From: Nymphaea colorata | Lineage: Eukaryota > Streptophyta > Magnoliopsida > Nymphaeales > Nymphaeaceae | DNA length: 64,000 nucleotides | Direction of reading: 5' to 3' | Assembly (NCBI RefSeq): GCF_008831285.2 | Contig: NC_045139.1 | Location: forward strand, 7,596,204 to 7,660,203 | In this document: piece after piece, positions 41,106-52,500 of the stretch | How the letters are laid out: each line of letters opens with the position of its first letter | Numbering within the stretch: position 1 is the stretch's first letter | The notes under the pieces: model-generated | The model's database searches: none | What the model was told of the DNA's origin: nothing | Seen by the model: the letters and a program-made list of their open reading frames with translations, nothing else | Program-made: the position numbers and the translations under genes

Positions 41106-42683
41106 TGAAAAGCAGAGGCCGAAATGCTCACCGGCCACGAGTACTTTTTCAACTGTTTCTTGGAAAATCAACACATGGGCAGTAGCAAGGCGAAGGGCTT
41201 CAGATGGGAGCTGAGAGTAGTTTCCTGTACATGCCCAAATGAACATAAAACTAACTAAAGTTATGGAGAAAAGTACATATGGATGTTTCCAAGGCACCAA
41301 GAAGAGAGGAGGCAGGACTGTGGGAACAGAGAATCATCAGCAATAGTGCCCAGAGGAGGGAAGGCAGGACGGTGGTGGTGGTGGTGGTCGTGGTAAGTGG
41401 AAGAGAGCATGGTGGCATTTGATGGCCACAGTCGGAAACCCATGGATAGAAATCTATGAATAAAATACAATGGATGACACATACAAAAGTCCACAGACAA
41501 AAATATCCTACCTGTGTGTGATGGGAAGACACAAAAATCTATAGACAAATATCTACAGTTTGATCGCCGAAGACAAAAAATTCAGGACAAAAACGGTTAC
41601 CGTTGCCAGCAACCTGTCAACTAAATAGAAATTGAAAAAAATAAACCTAGCAGAATATGGCATATTCATAAAAAATAAACCTAGCAGAATATGACACATT
41701 CATCATCAATTCTGTCAAATGATGTAGAAAGGACATAAAGGAAACTAGAAACAAAGGATCTAAAGTGTAAGAGCATGAACCAGATATGTTAAAACCAGAT
41801 GTCACCCACCTTTAGAAAATTTTTATTCCATATGCAGTAAACAAATTTCGTCAAGGACAGGAAGTTCTTTTAAGATGTTACGAAGATCTTGATCTCCCAC
41901 CGAAGTTTTGCTGAGACCCAGATATGCTATAACCCTCTTTGAGATATTTCAACTGATTGTAAATAAATCTCTTTTCATGAGTACCGTTGCTCTTGCCCAA
42001 AGCTGAGTGGTACCTCTTGAAGTTGAGGGGGGCTTCGAGGGTTTCTCCACCACTCTCACATGGGTTCAAGAGTGTTTTCCCATAATTGTTAATTTAACAA
42101 AAACATTTCTGGTTTGAAATCAATGGCTCAGAATGCACCAAAGTTCGATGCTTCGATCATTTATCTATTTACTGCGCAACAAAAAGAAAAAAATCAAGAC
42201 ACGGCTCATACCAAACAAAGCAGCCGGTACAGAATTACCATTTTGTGCGAGAAACTTACCCCTTTCAAAGCTGGTTTACTAATTATAAAATGAAAAAACG
42301 TTCGAATGTTTATAAAACTTTTACACAGTTGCAAGTAGGGTTGAAATACATTCAACACAGCAAAAAATGACAGAATCTTCAACACCAAATCCGACCCATT
42401 TGCAGCTCTAAACGCTTCTTTCTTCCTCAAAACTGAGAGGATGCTCATTTTTTTCCTCAATCATCCCATTTACGCAGAGAAAAATCGAGAGAGTTAAAGA
42501 AAATATAGTTGTGAGAGACAGAATGGAAGAAATACGCCATAGTCTGCAAATATTCTGCATTTAAGCAGACTCGTTGTTGTACAGTACGCAATAAGGCCGA
42601 CGGTCCAAAACGGGACTGGTACTCCCCATTTTCAAAGCCCCATCGTAATCACCCAAATAAGGGAAAAATAGAAGAGCGCCTAC

Positions 42684-42851
42684 CTTATTAAGAGGAGGAA
42701 GAAGAAGACGATGTAGAGCGAAAGAAAAGGGCGCGACACTGGTGCGAGAGAGAACCTCGAACGTCTGAAGAGAACAAAAAAGCGGAGAAGCCGTCAATTC
42801 ACGCCGAGTAACTGGGTCGCCAGTGACGGCTTCGCTTTGACAAAGATTCAA
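42684..42851 (-). promoter_or_regulatory. candidate 5' non-coding exon of ATP23
   Basis: On the minus strand, a CT-rich leader-like stretch ends in TAATAAG/GTAGGC, a good splice donor (exon end 42684). A matching acceptor, ATGTACAG/G, lies near 41225, so a leader intron of about 1.45 kb is plausible. This is inferred only from signals; the upstream limit and transcription start are unknown. Confidence 0.35.
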
Positions 42852-44675
42852 TGCCTATCTCCGTCTACTGGTGTATACAAAAACAACAAGTTAGTTCAAA
42901 AAATACGAACCGGAACAGTATGATTTTGTTGTAGCCGGTTTGTTGGATTCTGGTGAGTCGTACCTGGCCAATTAGAATAGAATCTGCATAAATTAGTGCT
43001 TTTAAAGTATTTTTTAGTGAAATAAACATGTATATTACTGTTCTTAAAAAGGCGGGATCCTATTAGCTAATGTAAACACCATATGGGTGGAATTTTAAGA
43101 ATGTAATATTGATGTTGTCTTATCAATGTTATCAAAATATGTTTTTTAATCAAATATATATATATATATGCCATTGGAATAATTAGCTGAACGTTTGCAA
43201 AACAACTAAAACAATTTTATTATTACATATGTATTTTTAAATAAAATAATATATATATATATATATATATAGCATCAAGCTAGCTAATCCAAATCCGTAC
43301 TCGAAAAGGCAAGCCTCCTCTTAACTAATCTTACCAAACAGATCATGATTATTCTTACTTGTGATGATCATGTTTTTTAAAACCAACGAAAAACCTTATC
43401 CAAAGCTAATTGAAATAGCAATTGAATTATCAAGTAAATTTTGACTTGGAAAAGTGTTTTGAATCTAGCGATAAATGAACCATCAAATCTTGTATCGGTC
43501 ATGTTGATTATCATGTTTCTTATCCTTCTTAGCGTCACTTTCATAATTTGAAAAACAGTATATGAATGTTATAAGTACTCCATATCTATCAATTTTATAA
43601 TTTGAAAAACAGTATATGAATGTTATAAGTAATCATAACTCCATATCTATTAAAAACAGAAAAGTAAGACCATTTGTTCTATTTTTTAGTGAACTTAAAG
43701 ACATTCACCACTAAATATAGATTATTAAGCTATTCTCTAACTTTTTGTCCTTCTATAATATATGACATAGGACATGTTTTTGGTGCTTTGAAATACTACC
43801 CATAATATAGTTCAATTTGCAGATCAATGACCTCCTTTTTGCGTTACCTTTTTGCGTTACAATAGATTGACGTTCTTGACACAGCGACGCCCTCTCGGGT
43901 TGATACACTAGCTCGGGTCAATGGCTAGTAAGCGACTGGTTACTAGTTTCAATAGGTCAACATTCAGTAGGTGCTTGTTGTTTTGGTTCAATGTGTGTAT
44001 GAAGAAGAGTGATGCCTCGTTTGGTTAGATTAGTGGGTGTAATTGGTTGATGATTAATTTCACTTTCCCTAAAATTTTATTTATTTTATATATTCATACG
44101 TAGAAAAGTTAATGCTGCCGGATGTTGGATAGTTGCTAGATAGCTAAATTTTAATTTTGTTGTCAAAGGGACTATAAATCATTAAACCATTGTTTTGCCA
44201 TAAACCATCGTCAATGCGAATGTGTCAACTTTTATTTGTGATAAAATTTTAAATTTTAGTCATTCGGAAGCATCTAACGTCCAATATGAGTGGATTTAAA
44301 TATGAAATATCACTATCTCATATGGTGACGTCATCAATGAGTATGTATCAGTAGGCAGTCAGTACTATATACGGTTGTGTAGAAGGCCACAACCAAGAAC
44401 TTGTAACTTTGCATGCATTTTCTAGCGTTGCCAAACTTGTTTCACATGGGCGGAGGCAGGGGGCCGGCAGGCTCCACCTTAGATTTTAAAAACTTCTAAA
44501 GTTTATATATAAATTTCAAAAATTTTAGTTTAATTTATATAAAAAACTGTCCTGCCCTATTTGTAGACCCATTATTCACATCATTTTATAAACGTTGTCA
44601 AAATCGTGTTTTTCAAATATGGAAAAAAAGAATTAAAGGTTCTTTCAAGCAAAGATTCACATATGATTTTTAAGA
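42852..44675. other. intergenic, AT-rich, no gene seen
   Basis: Contains the (AT)n microsatellite at 43249-43271, a shorter one near 43155-43170, and an imperfect tandem duplication of period 54 bp at about 43543-43650 (ATAATTTGAAAAACAGTATA repeated). No coding region is supportable. Confidence 0.5.
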
Positions 44676-45037
44676 ATATAGATTTAAAAATTTTATTGTT
44701 TGAAATTTTGGAGATGTCAACGGCATAAACTCAGGAGCTATGCTTGTTTCTAGGTCGTTTACTAATTTGTGATATATCATGTTTTCTTAGAAAAGCCCGA
44801 AATTATTAAGAACAGCTTCCTCCCTTCAATCTTGGTCTCCCAAAAACGAGATTTGGGTCCGAACTTAGGTTGAGAGAATAAGTGGGGAGAGAGCATAAGA
44901 TTTCAAAGTCCGTCAAAGTCTTCTTCTTCACTTCCCTTCGCTGATCGATCGCCTGTAATACCAACTGCGCAGACACCTATCCGTCCCGGTCCCACCACCT
45001 CCAATCCATCGTCCGATACCTCTTTCCTCCTTCAACG

Positions 45038-45076
45038 ATGTGGAAGAGGAACCACGGTAAACAAGGAGAGCACTAA
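45038..45076 (+). CDS. upstream open reading frame 1 of the RRM gene, copy A (putative)
   Basis: A 12-codon frame (starts MWKRNHGK, stop TAA) lies 159 bases before the main stop-free gene. In duplicate B the aligned ATG is GTG, so this frame is specific to copy A. Whether it lies in the transcript depends on the unknown start site. Confidence 0.3.
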   Translation: MWKRNHGKQGEH

Positions 45077-45099
45077 TCCGGAAGTTGGTACAAGGGAAA

Positions 45100-45171
45100 A
45101 TGGTTGAGGAGAGAAAGCGCCTACCATCCTCTAGCTCTCTCTCGCCTTGTTTGTCTTTCTCTCTCTTCTGA
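45100..45171 (+). CDS. upstream open reading frame 2 of the RRM gene, copy A (putative)
   Basis: A 23-residue frame (starts MVEERKRLP) ends 64 bases before the main ATG. In copy B the same ATG is followed by one codon and a TAG (55901-55909), so the frame shrinks to a minimal start-stop. It could affect translation differently in the two copies. Confidence 0.35.
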   Translation: MVEERKRLPSSSSLSPCLSFSLF

Positions 45172-45234
45172 TCCCTCTCTTCGGCTCCCTTGCTCCTTCT
45201 ATCTTACCTTTTCACCTGTTCTCCGCAACCGACA

Positions 45235-47421
45235 ATGGACCCGATGTCGGAGGAGCAATTGGACTACGAGGACGAGGACTATGCCTCCGGCAGAGGCCAG
45301 AAGCTCCAGTATCCCGGTGGCGGCGCCATCTCGGCGCTGGCGGAGGACGAGCTTCTCGGCGAGGACGATGACTACGACGATCTATACAACGACGTCAACG
45401 TCGGCGAGGGTTTTATGAACTCCATCCAGCAGCACCATCCTCCCAACCCTAACCCTAATCGCTCCAAACTACATCCTATGCCGAATGGACTTCAACCCCC
45501 TCCTGCACCCCTTGTTGATCCGTCATCATCTGTTGTCGGTAACTCCGGATTTAGGCCTTCGGAACCCCCAGGAGGGGGAGTCAACATTCCAGGCGTTGGG
45601 TTTCATGATGGGAAGGGCTCGAACACCGGCATCGGCGGCGTCGGTGTGTTCTCCTCCGTTAATAACAATTACGCTGCCCCGAAAGCTAGGGCGTCGGAAA
45701 TTCCTCTTGATCCATTGACTGGGAATTTGGAGCATCGTGGATCCATTCCTCAGGTAAAGCCGATGGGTGCTGGGGTCCCTGAGCAAGGGGACAACATGGC
45801 TGGGGGGCCGGCATCTATGCCCGGAGGGGTCAACAGAGGTCCTGGCATTGTTGCTAGCCGGCCGACACTGCAGCAGATGCAGCAGCCACAGCAGATACAT
45901 ATGCAAATGCAGATGCAGCCCCAGCAGCAGCCTCAGCAGCAGATGCAGCCGCAACAGCAGATGCAGCAGCTGCCGCCGCCGCTACCGCCCCAGCAGCAGC
46001 AGCAGCAGCAGCAGCAGATGCCGCCGATTGTGGAGAGCAATGGCAACACGATGCTGTTCGTCGGGGAATTGCATTGGTGGACGACGGACGCGGAGCTCGA
46101 GAGCGAGCTTTCTAAGTATGGGAAGGTTAAAGAGATCAAATTCTTTGACGAGAGAGCTAGTGGCAAGTCCAAAGGATACTGCCAGGTAGAGTTTTACGAC
46201 GCTGCAGCAGCTGCTGCTTGTAAGGAAGGGATGAACAGCCACGTCTTCAATGGCCGCGCTTGCGTCGTCGTCTTCGCTACCCAGCAGAATCTGAGGCAGA
46301 TGGGCGCTGCTTATCTCAACAAGACGCAGGCACAGGCTCAAGGTCAGCAGCAGGGAAGGCGGGTTGGTGCTAACAACAACGATGGTAATAGGAATGGTGG
46401 GTGGAATTATCAAGGAGGCAATGGTGATAACCGGAACTACGGCAGGATGGGTTCTGGAAGAGGTGGGCAGGGGATGCAGAACAGAGGTCAAGGTGGGAAT
46501 TATATGCAAAACAGGGCTAAAGGAAATATGGGTGGTGGCGGCGCGGGCGGAGGCAGTGGTGGTTCTGGTGTTGGGAAAAGCATGATGGCTGGTGCTTTTG
46601 GTGGCCCTGCAGTGGGTGGCCCGCCGGCCGCCTTGATGCATCCGCAGGGGCTGATGGGACCTGGTTTTGATCCAACATACGGTTCACACATGGGCCGGGG
46701 AGGTATCTATGGTGGTTTCCCTGCCCCTGGATTTCCCGGGATGATGCCGACATTTCCAGCCGTCAACAATGCTGTCGCTCTTCCTGGTGTGGCGCCTCAT
46801 GTCAACCCGGCATTCTTTGGTCGTGGAATGGCTGCTAATGGAATGGGGATGATGGGTACTCCTGGAATGGACGGGCATCCTGCCGGGATGTGGACTGATC
46901 CATCAATGGGAGGGTGGACACATGAGGAGCATGGAAGAACGAGGGAGTCTAGCTATGGCGACGATGGAGCTTCTGATCATGCGTATGGCGAGAGCCAGGA
47001 CAGAGGTGGAAGATCAGGAAACACGTCAAGAGACAAGGAGAGAGCTGGTTCGGAGTGTGATTCTGATAGGAGACACCGTGCTGATAAAGAGGCAGATTGG
47101 GACCGTCATAGATACAGGGACGACAAAGAAGGGTATTCGGATCACAGACACAGAGAACGAGATTGGGACAACGGGGAAGATTGGGATAAGGGAAGGTCTT
47201 CCTCTTCAAGGTCTAGAAGCAAAACTAGGATGTCACAAGAAGAAGAAAAACGCTCTCATGGACACAGAGAACGAGATTGGGACAACGAGGAAGTTTGGGA
47301 GGGAGGAAGGTCTTCCTCCACAAGATCTAGAAGCAAAACTAGGATGTCGCAAGAAGAAGAAAAACGGTCTCGACCTAAGGATGTAGACTATGTGAAGAGG
47401 AGACGCCTGCCATCTGAATGA
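45235..47421 (+). CDS. RRM protein, CFIm68/CPSF6-like cleavage factor subunit, copy A
   Basis: Single uninterrupted frame of 728 residues. Seen in order: acidic N-terminus (MDPMSEEQLDYEDEDY and a Glu/Asp-rich DELLGEDDDYDDLY block); a Pro/Gly-rich stretch; a Gln/Met/Pro-rich tract (about 215-265) with a CAG run; one RRM (about 273-352) with RNP2 LFVGEL (274-279), the WWTTD word typical of CFIm68/CPSF6, and RNP1 KGYCQVEF (313-320); a Gly/Asn/Met-rich middle; and an Arg/Ser/Asp/Glu-rich C-terminus ending in KRRRLPSE. This RRM, proline/glycine-rich middle and RS-like tail is the architecture of the large subunit of mammalian cleavage factor I, which selects poly(A) sites in the nucleus with CFIm25; the plant role is inferred. 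The start is the first ATG of the frame, shared with copy B. A 38-codon stretch near the C-terminus is duplicated in tandem only in this copy. Confidence 0.88.
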   Translation: MDPMSEEQLDYEDEDYASGRGQKLQYPGGGAISALAEDELLGEDDDYDDLYNDVNVGEGFMNSIQQHHPPNPNPNRSKLHPMPNGLQPPPAPLVDPSSSVVGNSGFRPSEPPGGGVNIPGVGFHDGKGSNTGIGGVGVFSSVNNNYAAPKARASEIPLDPLTGNLEHRGSIPQVKPMGAGVPEQGDNMAGGPASMPGGVNRGPGIVASRPTLQQMQQPQQIHMQMQMQPQQQPQQQMQPQQQMQQLPPPLPPQQQQQQQQQMPPIVESNGNTMLFVGELHWWTTDAELESELSKYGKVKEIKFFDERASGKSKGYCQVEFYDAAAAAACKEGMNSHVFNGRACVVVFATQQNLRQMGAAYLNKTQAQAQGQQQGRRVGANNNDGNRNGGWNYQGGNGDNRNYGRMGSGRGGQGMQNRGQGGNYMQNRAKGNMGGGGAGGGSGGSGVGKSMMAGAFGGPAVGGPPAALMHPQGLMGPGFDPTYGSHMGRGGIYGGFPAPGFPGMMPTFPAVNNAVALPGVAPHVNPAFFGRGMAANGMGMMGTPGMDGHPAGMWTDPSMGGWTHEEHGRTRESSYGDDGASDHAYGESQDRGGRSGNTSRDKERAGSECDSDRRHRADKEADWDRHRYRDDKEGYSDHRHRERDWDNGEDWDKGRSSSSRSRSKTRMSQEEEKRSHGHRERDWDNEEVWEGGRSSSTRSRSKTRMSQEEEKRSRPKDVDYVKRRRLPSE
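47147..47374 (+). repeat. in-frame tandem duplication of 38 codons in the RRM gene copy A
   Basis: Two units of 114 bp begin at 47147 and 47261 with GACACAGAGAACGAGATTGG. Each encodes HRERDWDN, an acidic/tryptophan word, GRSSS, RSRSKTRMSQEEEKRS. Copy B has a single unit. The duplication lengthens the RS-like domain without breaking the frame. Confidence 0.92.
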
Positions 47422-47530
47422 AGAATTTCTCAGTTTTGGTCATATTTGGGCTGACGGTCTATCATAATCATGTGAGAGGGTAGCAGTATTTCCCTTAAGT
47501 TCCACTTGCTCACTGCACCAACTTTTTTAC

Positions 47531-47733
47531 TGCTGCCAGGGTGGTGAGAGTGACTTTCGAGGCTTCAATCTTCCTTGGTGGCAAGACGAACTTGCTCCTT
47601 CCTGCTGACTTCTGGTGGCAACACAGTCGGCAGAATTGTTGCATCAGGGTTCAAACACTAAGTTTCTCATAGTGTTGCTAGAGAGGGTGCATCTCTCTTT
47701 GCTAGTTATTTCTTTTATCTTCATCCAAAACAT
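47531..47733 (+). promoter_or_regulatory. conserved block in the 3' flank of the RRM gene, copy A
   Basis: The stretch 47553-47657 (105 bp) is identical to 58245-58349 downstream of copy B. This is longer than any identical run I noticed within the coding region. It starts just after a good splice-acceptor-like sequence (poly-T, then CTGCTGCCAG) at 47531-47539. It may be a conserved 3' untranslated element or an alternative terminal exon; a frame through it after that acceptor reads FRGFNLPWWQDELAPSC then stop in both copies. Function unknown. Confidence 0.5.
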
Positions 47734-49064
47734 TACATGAACCCAGCTGATGGACTTGAGTGATGGAGGTACTTGGTAGTTTCAAACAGTTAGTGTATTT
47801 GATTTACTAGTGTTGGCTTGGGCAGTAGTCTACTTGCTTTATCTACGGTTTGGTTCTGATCTAAAACTGGGGTTTCTGCGCCAGGTTCATAAGCTGGAAC
47901 TTAAACATATGTAATCTGTGAACGGTCACATAATTCTGCTCTCTCCTTCCATATTGTTAATGGTCATTGTATGTTCCAACGCCTTTTTGCCCTTCACTTT
48001 TTGAATATTGGCAAACTAGGCATGTAGGATGCTTACTTGATTGCAAATCAGATTCACTTTTGAATGTGGAAGTTGAACTAAGTGCATTCTAATGTAGCAT
48101 ATTTGAAGAAAGCACATGGTGGCTTTGTACCATTTTTTTAAAGGAATGTGGAATTGAGCTGCTTATTGGTATTGCTGCATCTATTATTTGGTAATCGCTG
48201 AACTTTCTACTGAAGATGTTGAGCTATGATCTCCAATATATTTTAGGTTGTTTCATTATTTCATTTGTCTGAGATGCACAATGATTCAATGCAGGTGTTT
48301 TTTCAAGCTGTATGTAATTTTTAGCCATATTTCTAGTCGTGGGAGAGTATTCCTTTAGTGATGCAGCAACTTAGATTCCACTTGCCATGGATTTCCTTTC
48401 ACCATGTGCAATCTCTTTACACTTTAGTATATAATTAATGGTTTCATTTTGTGATATTGTGTTGCTTTGCTTCTAAATGAAAGAGTTTAATTTCTTGTTT
48501 TATTCTCTTGTACATATATTTTTGTCACTCCACAAGTTGCAGCCTACAAAAGAACCAATAATATCAAATGAGAAACTTCCGTTTATTTGAAAATGGAGGT
48601 GGCTACCAGCTAGTTCTTGAATATAATAGGCTACTATGCTGTCTACAACGGCTGCTTCTTGTTTCCTATTATTGTTTTGCGATTTTCTGGAGTTTGTAGG
48701 AGAACCAAAATGTTAGTAATTTCATGTTTTCCCTTTTTTCTTCTCACGTTCTATTCGGATGGTTGCTTCTACCTTGTTTCTGTTCAGATGATATGTTTCT
48801 TTATGATATGTAGAAAGAAGATATCTTGTGCCCTCTTTCCTGTCTTCTTGGTGACAGATGAATCAGTTGTAAACTCATTGATGGACAGTGCACTGGTAGT
48901 TAATTTTTGTTCTGTACCTATTAATGAGTTGTTGTAGTACATGGTCAATTATTTGTTAGGGTAAGACTATACTATCATGGTTGTCCCATGGGTGATATCT
49001 CTTTTTAATCATCATATATGGAAGCCTTGTGATTGTCATAAATCCTCTGGCTTTTTGAATTGTG
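47734..49064. other. 3' flank of RRM gene copy A
   Basis: Duplicated non-coding DNA aligned to 58426-59792 with many small differences. No further gene seen; frames such as 48617-48937 (+) do not hold up in copy B. Confidence 0.5.
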
Positions 49065-49502
49065 GCTGGTGGGGAGTTTAGTCATGTATTGAAGATTATT
49101 GAAAATCTTCAAGTGATTATAAGAAGGTTGGTTTAGCAATAAGTTGTCATGGTTTGTAGCCTTTTTGAGGTTGCAATGGATGCTGCTATGAGGCGGGTTG
49201 GGATCCGCCAAACTAGGAACCCAAACCCGATTAAAGCACAGTTCAACACCTTGACCTAGGGCTCCACATGCGTTGGATGCGCATCCTAAGGGGGTGGATT
49301 GCAAGTTCGTAACACCTCATGTGTGGGGAATTTAGTCCCTTACTGAAGTTTATTATAAATCCTCAAAGGCTTATATGGGGGTAGCGATAGGTTGCCTTGG
49401 TTCCTAGCCTTATTGGGGTTGGAACTAAAGCTGCTAGAGAGTTGGTGAGATCTGCCAGACCAAGTGTCTGGGTTTGGTGTGGGAGTGGGCTGGGTTGTTG
49501 CA
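49065..49502. repeat. two-unit LTR-like repeat (TRIM/solo-LTR type), copy A
   Basis: Two related units of about 200-240 bp (about 49065-49308 and 49309-49502). Each holds AATTTAGTC, then a CTTATA word, AGGTTGGTTTAG or its equivalent, TAGCCTT, and a G(G)GATC(C/T)GCCA-type word. The array ends GTGGGCTGGGTTGTTGCA. It corresponds to 59793-60197 in copy B, so it was present before the duplication. No internal coding region or primer-binding site was seen. Confidence 0.6.
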
Positions 49503-52500
49503 TGTCCAACCCTGTTTATATGGGGGTAGCAATAGATTGCCTTGGTTCCTTTTGTTTTATGAATTATATGACGCTTGGTAAAATATATTTATTTATTTGT
49601 TTATTTTCGTTTCACAAAATAAGTGCACTTTCTCGGCTTACAAATATTATAATTTACTTGGAAGAGAAGCTCCAGGAATTCTGAGACTACTTTTAGTAAT
49701 CTAAGCTATGTTGTGACTGGAATACATTAATATCAGCATGTTGATCTGCTTCTGAACCCCATTTCATGATTCACAATGGGGCAATATAAGTTAGTCCAGG
49801 CTGGTTCATCTGTCCAAGTCAACTCCTTTATGTGTCTTTTGGTTAACATTGGTGGGTCCTAGCCAGTGTGCGGTGCTGTTGTTTTTGCTGAATTTAACGA
49901 GTGTAACTTCTCTTAAAGACTTGGCAGTTGATGCCTTCTTGACTGGAGCACTGATTTTATGTTCACTATCAATAAGTGGCCATTTGCAATGTTCTATTCT
50001 ATTAAATATTTCTCTATCATTGTATTTACTTATTTAATTTTTTTACTTTCAAGCAAGGGGATGATCTTTGATCTTACTAGACCTTCCTGTTCAATAGCAT
50101 ATCATGAGCATCCAGCCTTTTTTAAATTATGTTGATGATCTAAAGTAAAAAAACTTTACACGACTATGAGCCATGCCAAGAAGATGGTATTACATCTCTT
50201 ATGGCTTCTCATTTATGATAGTGGTTTTGTGAGAGTTTTTTGGCAATACTGTGAAATGATAATTGAGACCCTATCCAAGGTTGGGATGCTGGTTGCTTAA
50301 GCTTTGCAACTGTAGAGTGGTTAAAGGAGTTTTTGAAAAAATGATGTTCATTAAGGTTCGACTATTCTATAGTTAAAGCTTGAAAAACTTGTAATTGCAT
50401 TCACCTTTATGGTGTTCATATTCCACTCCTCTATTGTGATTGAAATTTTTAAATTTTAAAATGGTTCTGGCTGTTTTAGATAATCTTTTTATCTATAGAA
50501 TATTTTCTTATTCATCTATGCATGTTTACTGCATTTCTGTTTTCAGTTTTTCACAAACTGGCCTTTTAAGTACCTCATTTCTTTTGGCGTTTCTTTCGGC
50601 ATGCTCCTTACAATGCCTTACTGAGTGGCTTCATTTCTGTCAATCTGGATGATTGCATGTCCAACCCTGTTTAGATTTGCTCTCTGGATGTCTGAGAGTC
50701 TTTTCAGGGCTTCCTCTCTATCTTGCATCTTACTAGATGTGGGTTTGTGCTGACCGCAGTAATATGGGATGTGGAAATGTCAGAGATTGTACATCTTTCC
50801 TCCAATTATATGTACTGTTCTGTCTCTTCCGAGACATCCGACAAATTGTATGTAATGTTCCAATTGCCATGTAGTGTTCTTTGACACTTGGTGTGTAGGG
50901 TCAGGCACCATGATGTTTGTGATCCCTCCTCCCAACAAAGATGGGTGTCTGGGTTGCCTTGTAATTGGATTCAGGGTTACCATTGGGTTATATATGTACG
51001 TGACTGATCATTTGCCCTCCTAATATATATATAGCACGCTATCTGGGTGGGATTTGTACTCTTTTCCTGTCTTTGTTGTTAAGGTGGTTTGGGATCTTGT
51101 AAGTTCGGGAAGGAAGATATCATGCACTGTCTGGATAGCTGGTATTACCACTAATCTGGAGATACAGTGATCGGTTATGTACTTTGAGCCACTGTTGGAA
51201 ATCAATTGTACATGCTTATGGATTCTTTTATACTAAGGCTGGAGCCTACTTTGCTTTGTACTTGGATTCTGAACGTAGATGCTATTATGTTCTTGATTTT
51301 GTATAGCTTTAAAATACCTGCTCATTTGTATTCCCCGTCCATGTAAGGTCAGAAACGAGGGACTGCTGTTGTAAATGGGAGTTTATGTAATGTGGTGCCC
51401 TGTAACTTTTGGGATAAGTTTGTAACTGGCTGTTGTTTACCTTTCTGTCAGCCTGTGCACTTTGTTTGTCTGCATTCCTCTGCGAAGATTCATGATTGCT
51501 TCATTTGTTTCTGGAATCTGGTGATGATATCCGTTCAGTGCCAAAGGCATGATCACTGTAGGGCCATGCTGGCAACTATTGGCTTCACAGTCACAATTCA
51601 ATGACATTCCTTGTTGTAGCTCATGAGTTCAATTGTTTTTTTCCTAGTGTCTGCATCATTTTTGTACTGCTTGTACAGGTAAAATTCTGTGATCGCCATG
51701 TCGTTGGCTTGGTTGGGTCTGTTGTAGTGATTAAGACTGCAAAATCTTCTTTCTTTTCTCTTTATTAGTAGTTGGCTGATTTTTACTATTTTGGGGATAA
51801 AGGATTCTTTACCATTGAACTATTTGGTGGGACATGCTCACTGACGTATTGGGAGTAGAAGTGACCAAACAAGGATATGTATCAATTTTTGTGATTCTTT
51901 GATTGCTTTGTGTGATATATGCATGTGAATCTGATTGCCTTGTTGGTGATGGAAATTTAGATGGCAGTTCGAAATGGTAATTCATTCAAGTGCATTTTTG
52001 CCTGCACATTTTCAATAGTGCACTAGAAGAGTGTAATTTGGTTGTGTTTGCTTTTATTTCTGAAATATCTTGGATGAAGATTGAAATATCTTGGATGAAG
52101 GTTGTTGAAATAAAGGTGCTTATTTTTTCCAAATCAGATTTAGTTAGATCATGATGCAGCGTAAGGGTGCGAAAAGAGCTGGGTTCTCTTGGGTCCAGAT
52201 ATGTGCAAATTTGGTCCAGATCTCGTCTGTTTAAGTTGGTGTGCCTATCTAGCCTAAGATGGTGTTTGAGAATAAGGTTGTTGTGTTCTTGAAACACATT
52301 CCAAACATGAACATCATTTTCTTGGTTTAGGAAATATGATGTGATTGTGTCCAGCATTTGATTGTTGTTTTAAGAACAACATTTAGAACATCCCCCTTTA
52401 TCAAACAAGAATTTGTGTTCCAGGATGACACTTTTTTTGCTTATCTAAATGCACGTAATGTCATCAATGTTTAATTGTGATTCACAAACCTATTTTGGCA

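Larger units (their letters stand above)
44676..49502. repeat. segmental duplication, copy A
   Basis: About 4.8 kb aligned in the same orientation with copy B (55381-60197), offset about 10.7-10.8 kb. Similarity starts at AATATAGATTT (44676 and 55381), covers the leader, the whole single-exon RRM gene, its 3' flank and a downstream two-unit LTR-like repeat, and stops after the TGTTGCA/TGTTACA end. Coding parts are much better conserved than flanks, which carry many small insertions and deletions, so the duplication is not very recent. The intervening 5.9 kb is not duplicated. Confidence 0.9.

Noticed and set aside
41106-41300. ATP23 start at the upstream Met 41300
   Set aside because: The added 65 residues do not resemble ATP23 N-termini, and the region looks like leader or intron with a plausible acceptor near 41225.
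45190-45234. Upstream extension of the RRM gene copy A frame (and of copy B from 55970)
   Set aside because: There is no ATG in the extension in copy A, and the two copies agree in protein only from MDPMSEEQLDYEDED onward.
45526-46641. Long minus-strand frames opposite the RRM genes (also 56348-57466)
   Set aside because: They are shadows of GC-rich coding sequence: His/Leu-rich low-complexity translations without domains.
49065-49502. Cassandra-type TRIM carrying 5S rRNA
   Set aside because: The TG...CA ends fit, but the 5S internal promoter words are not present.
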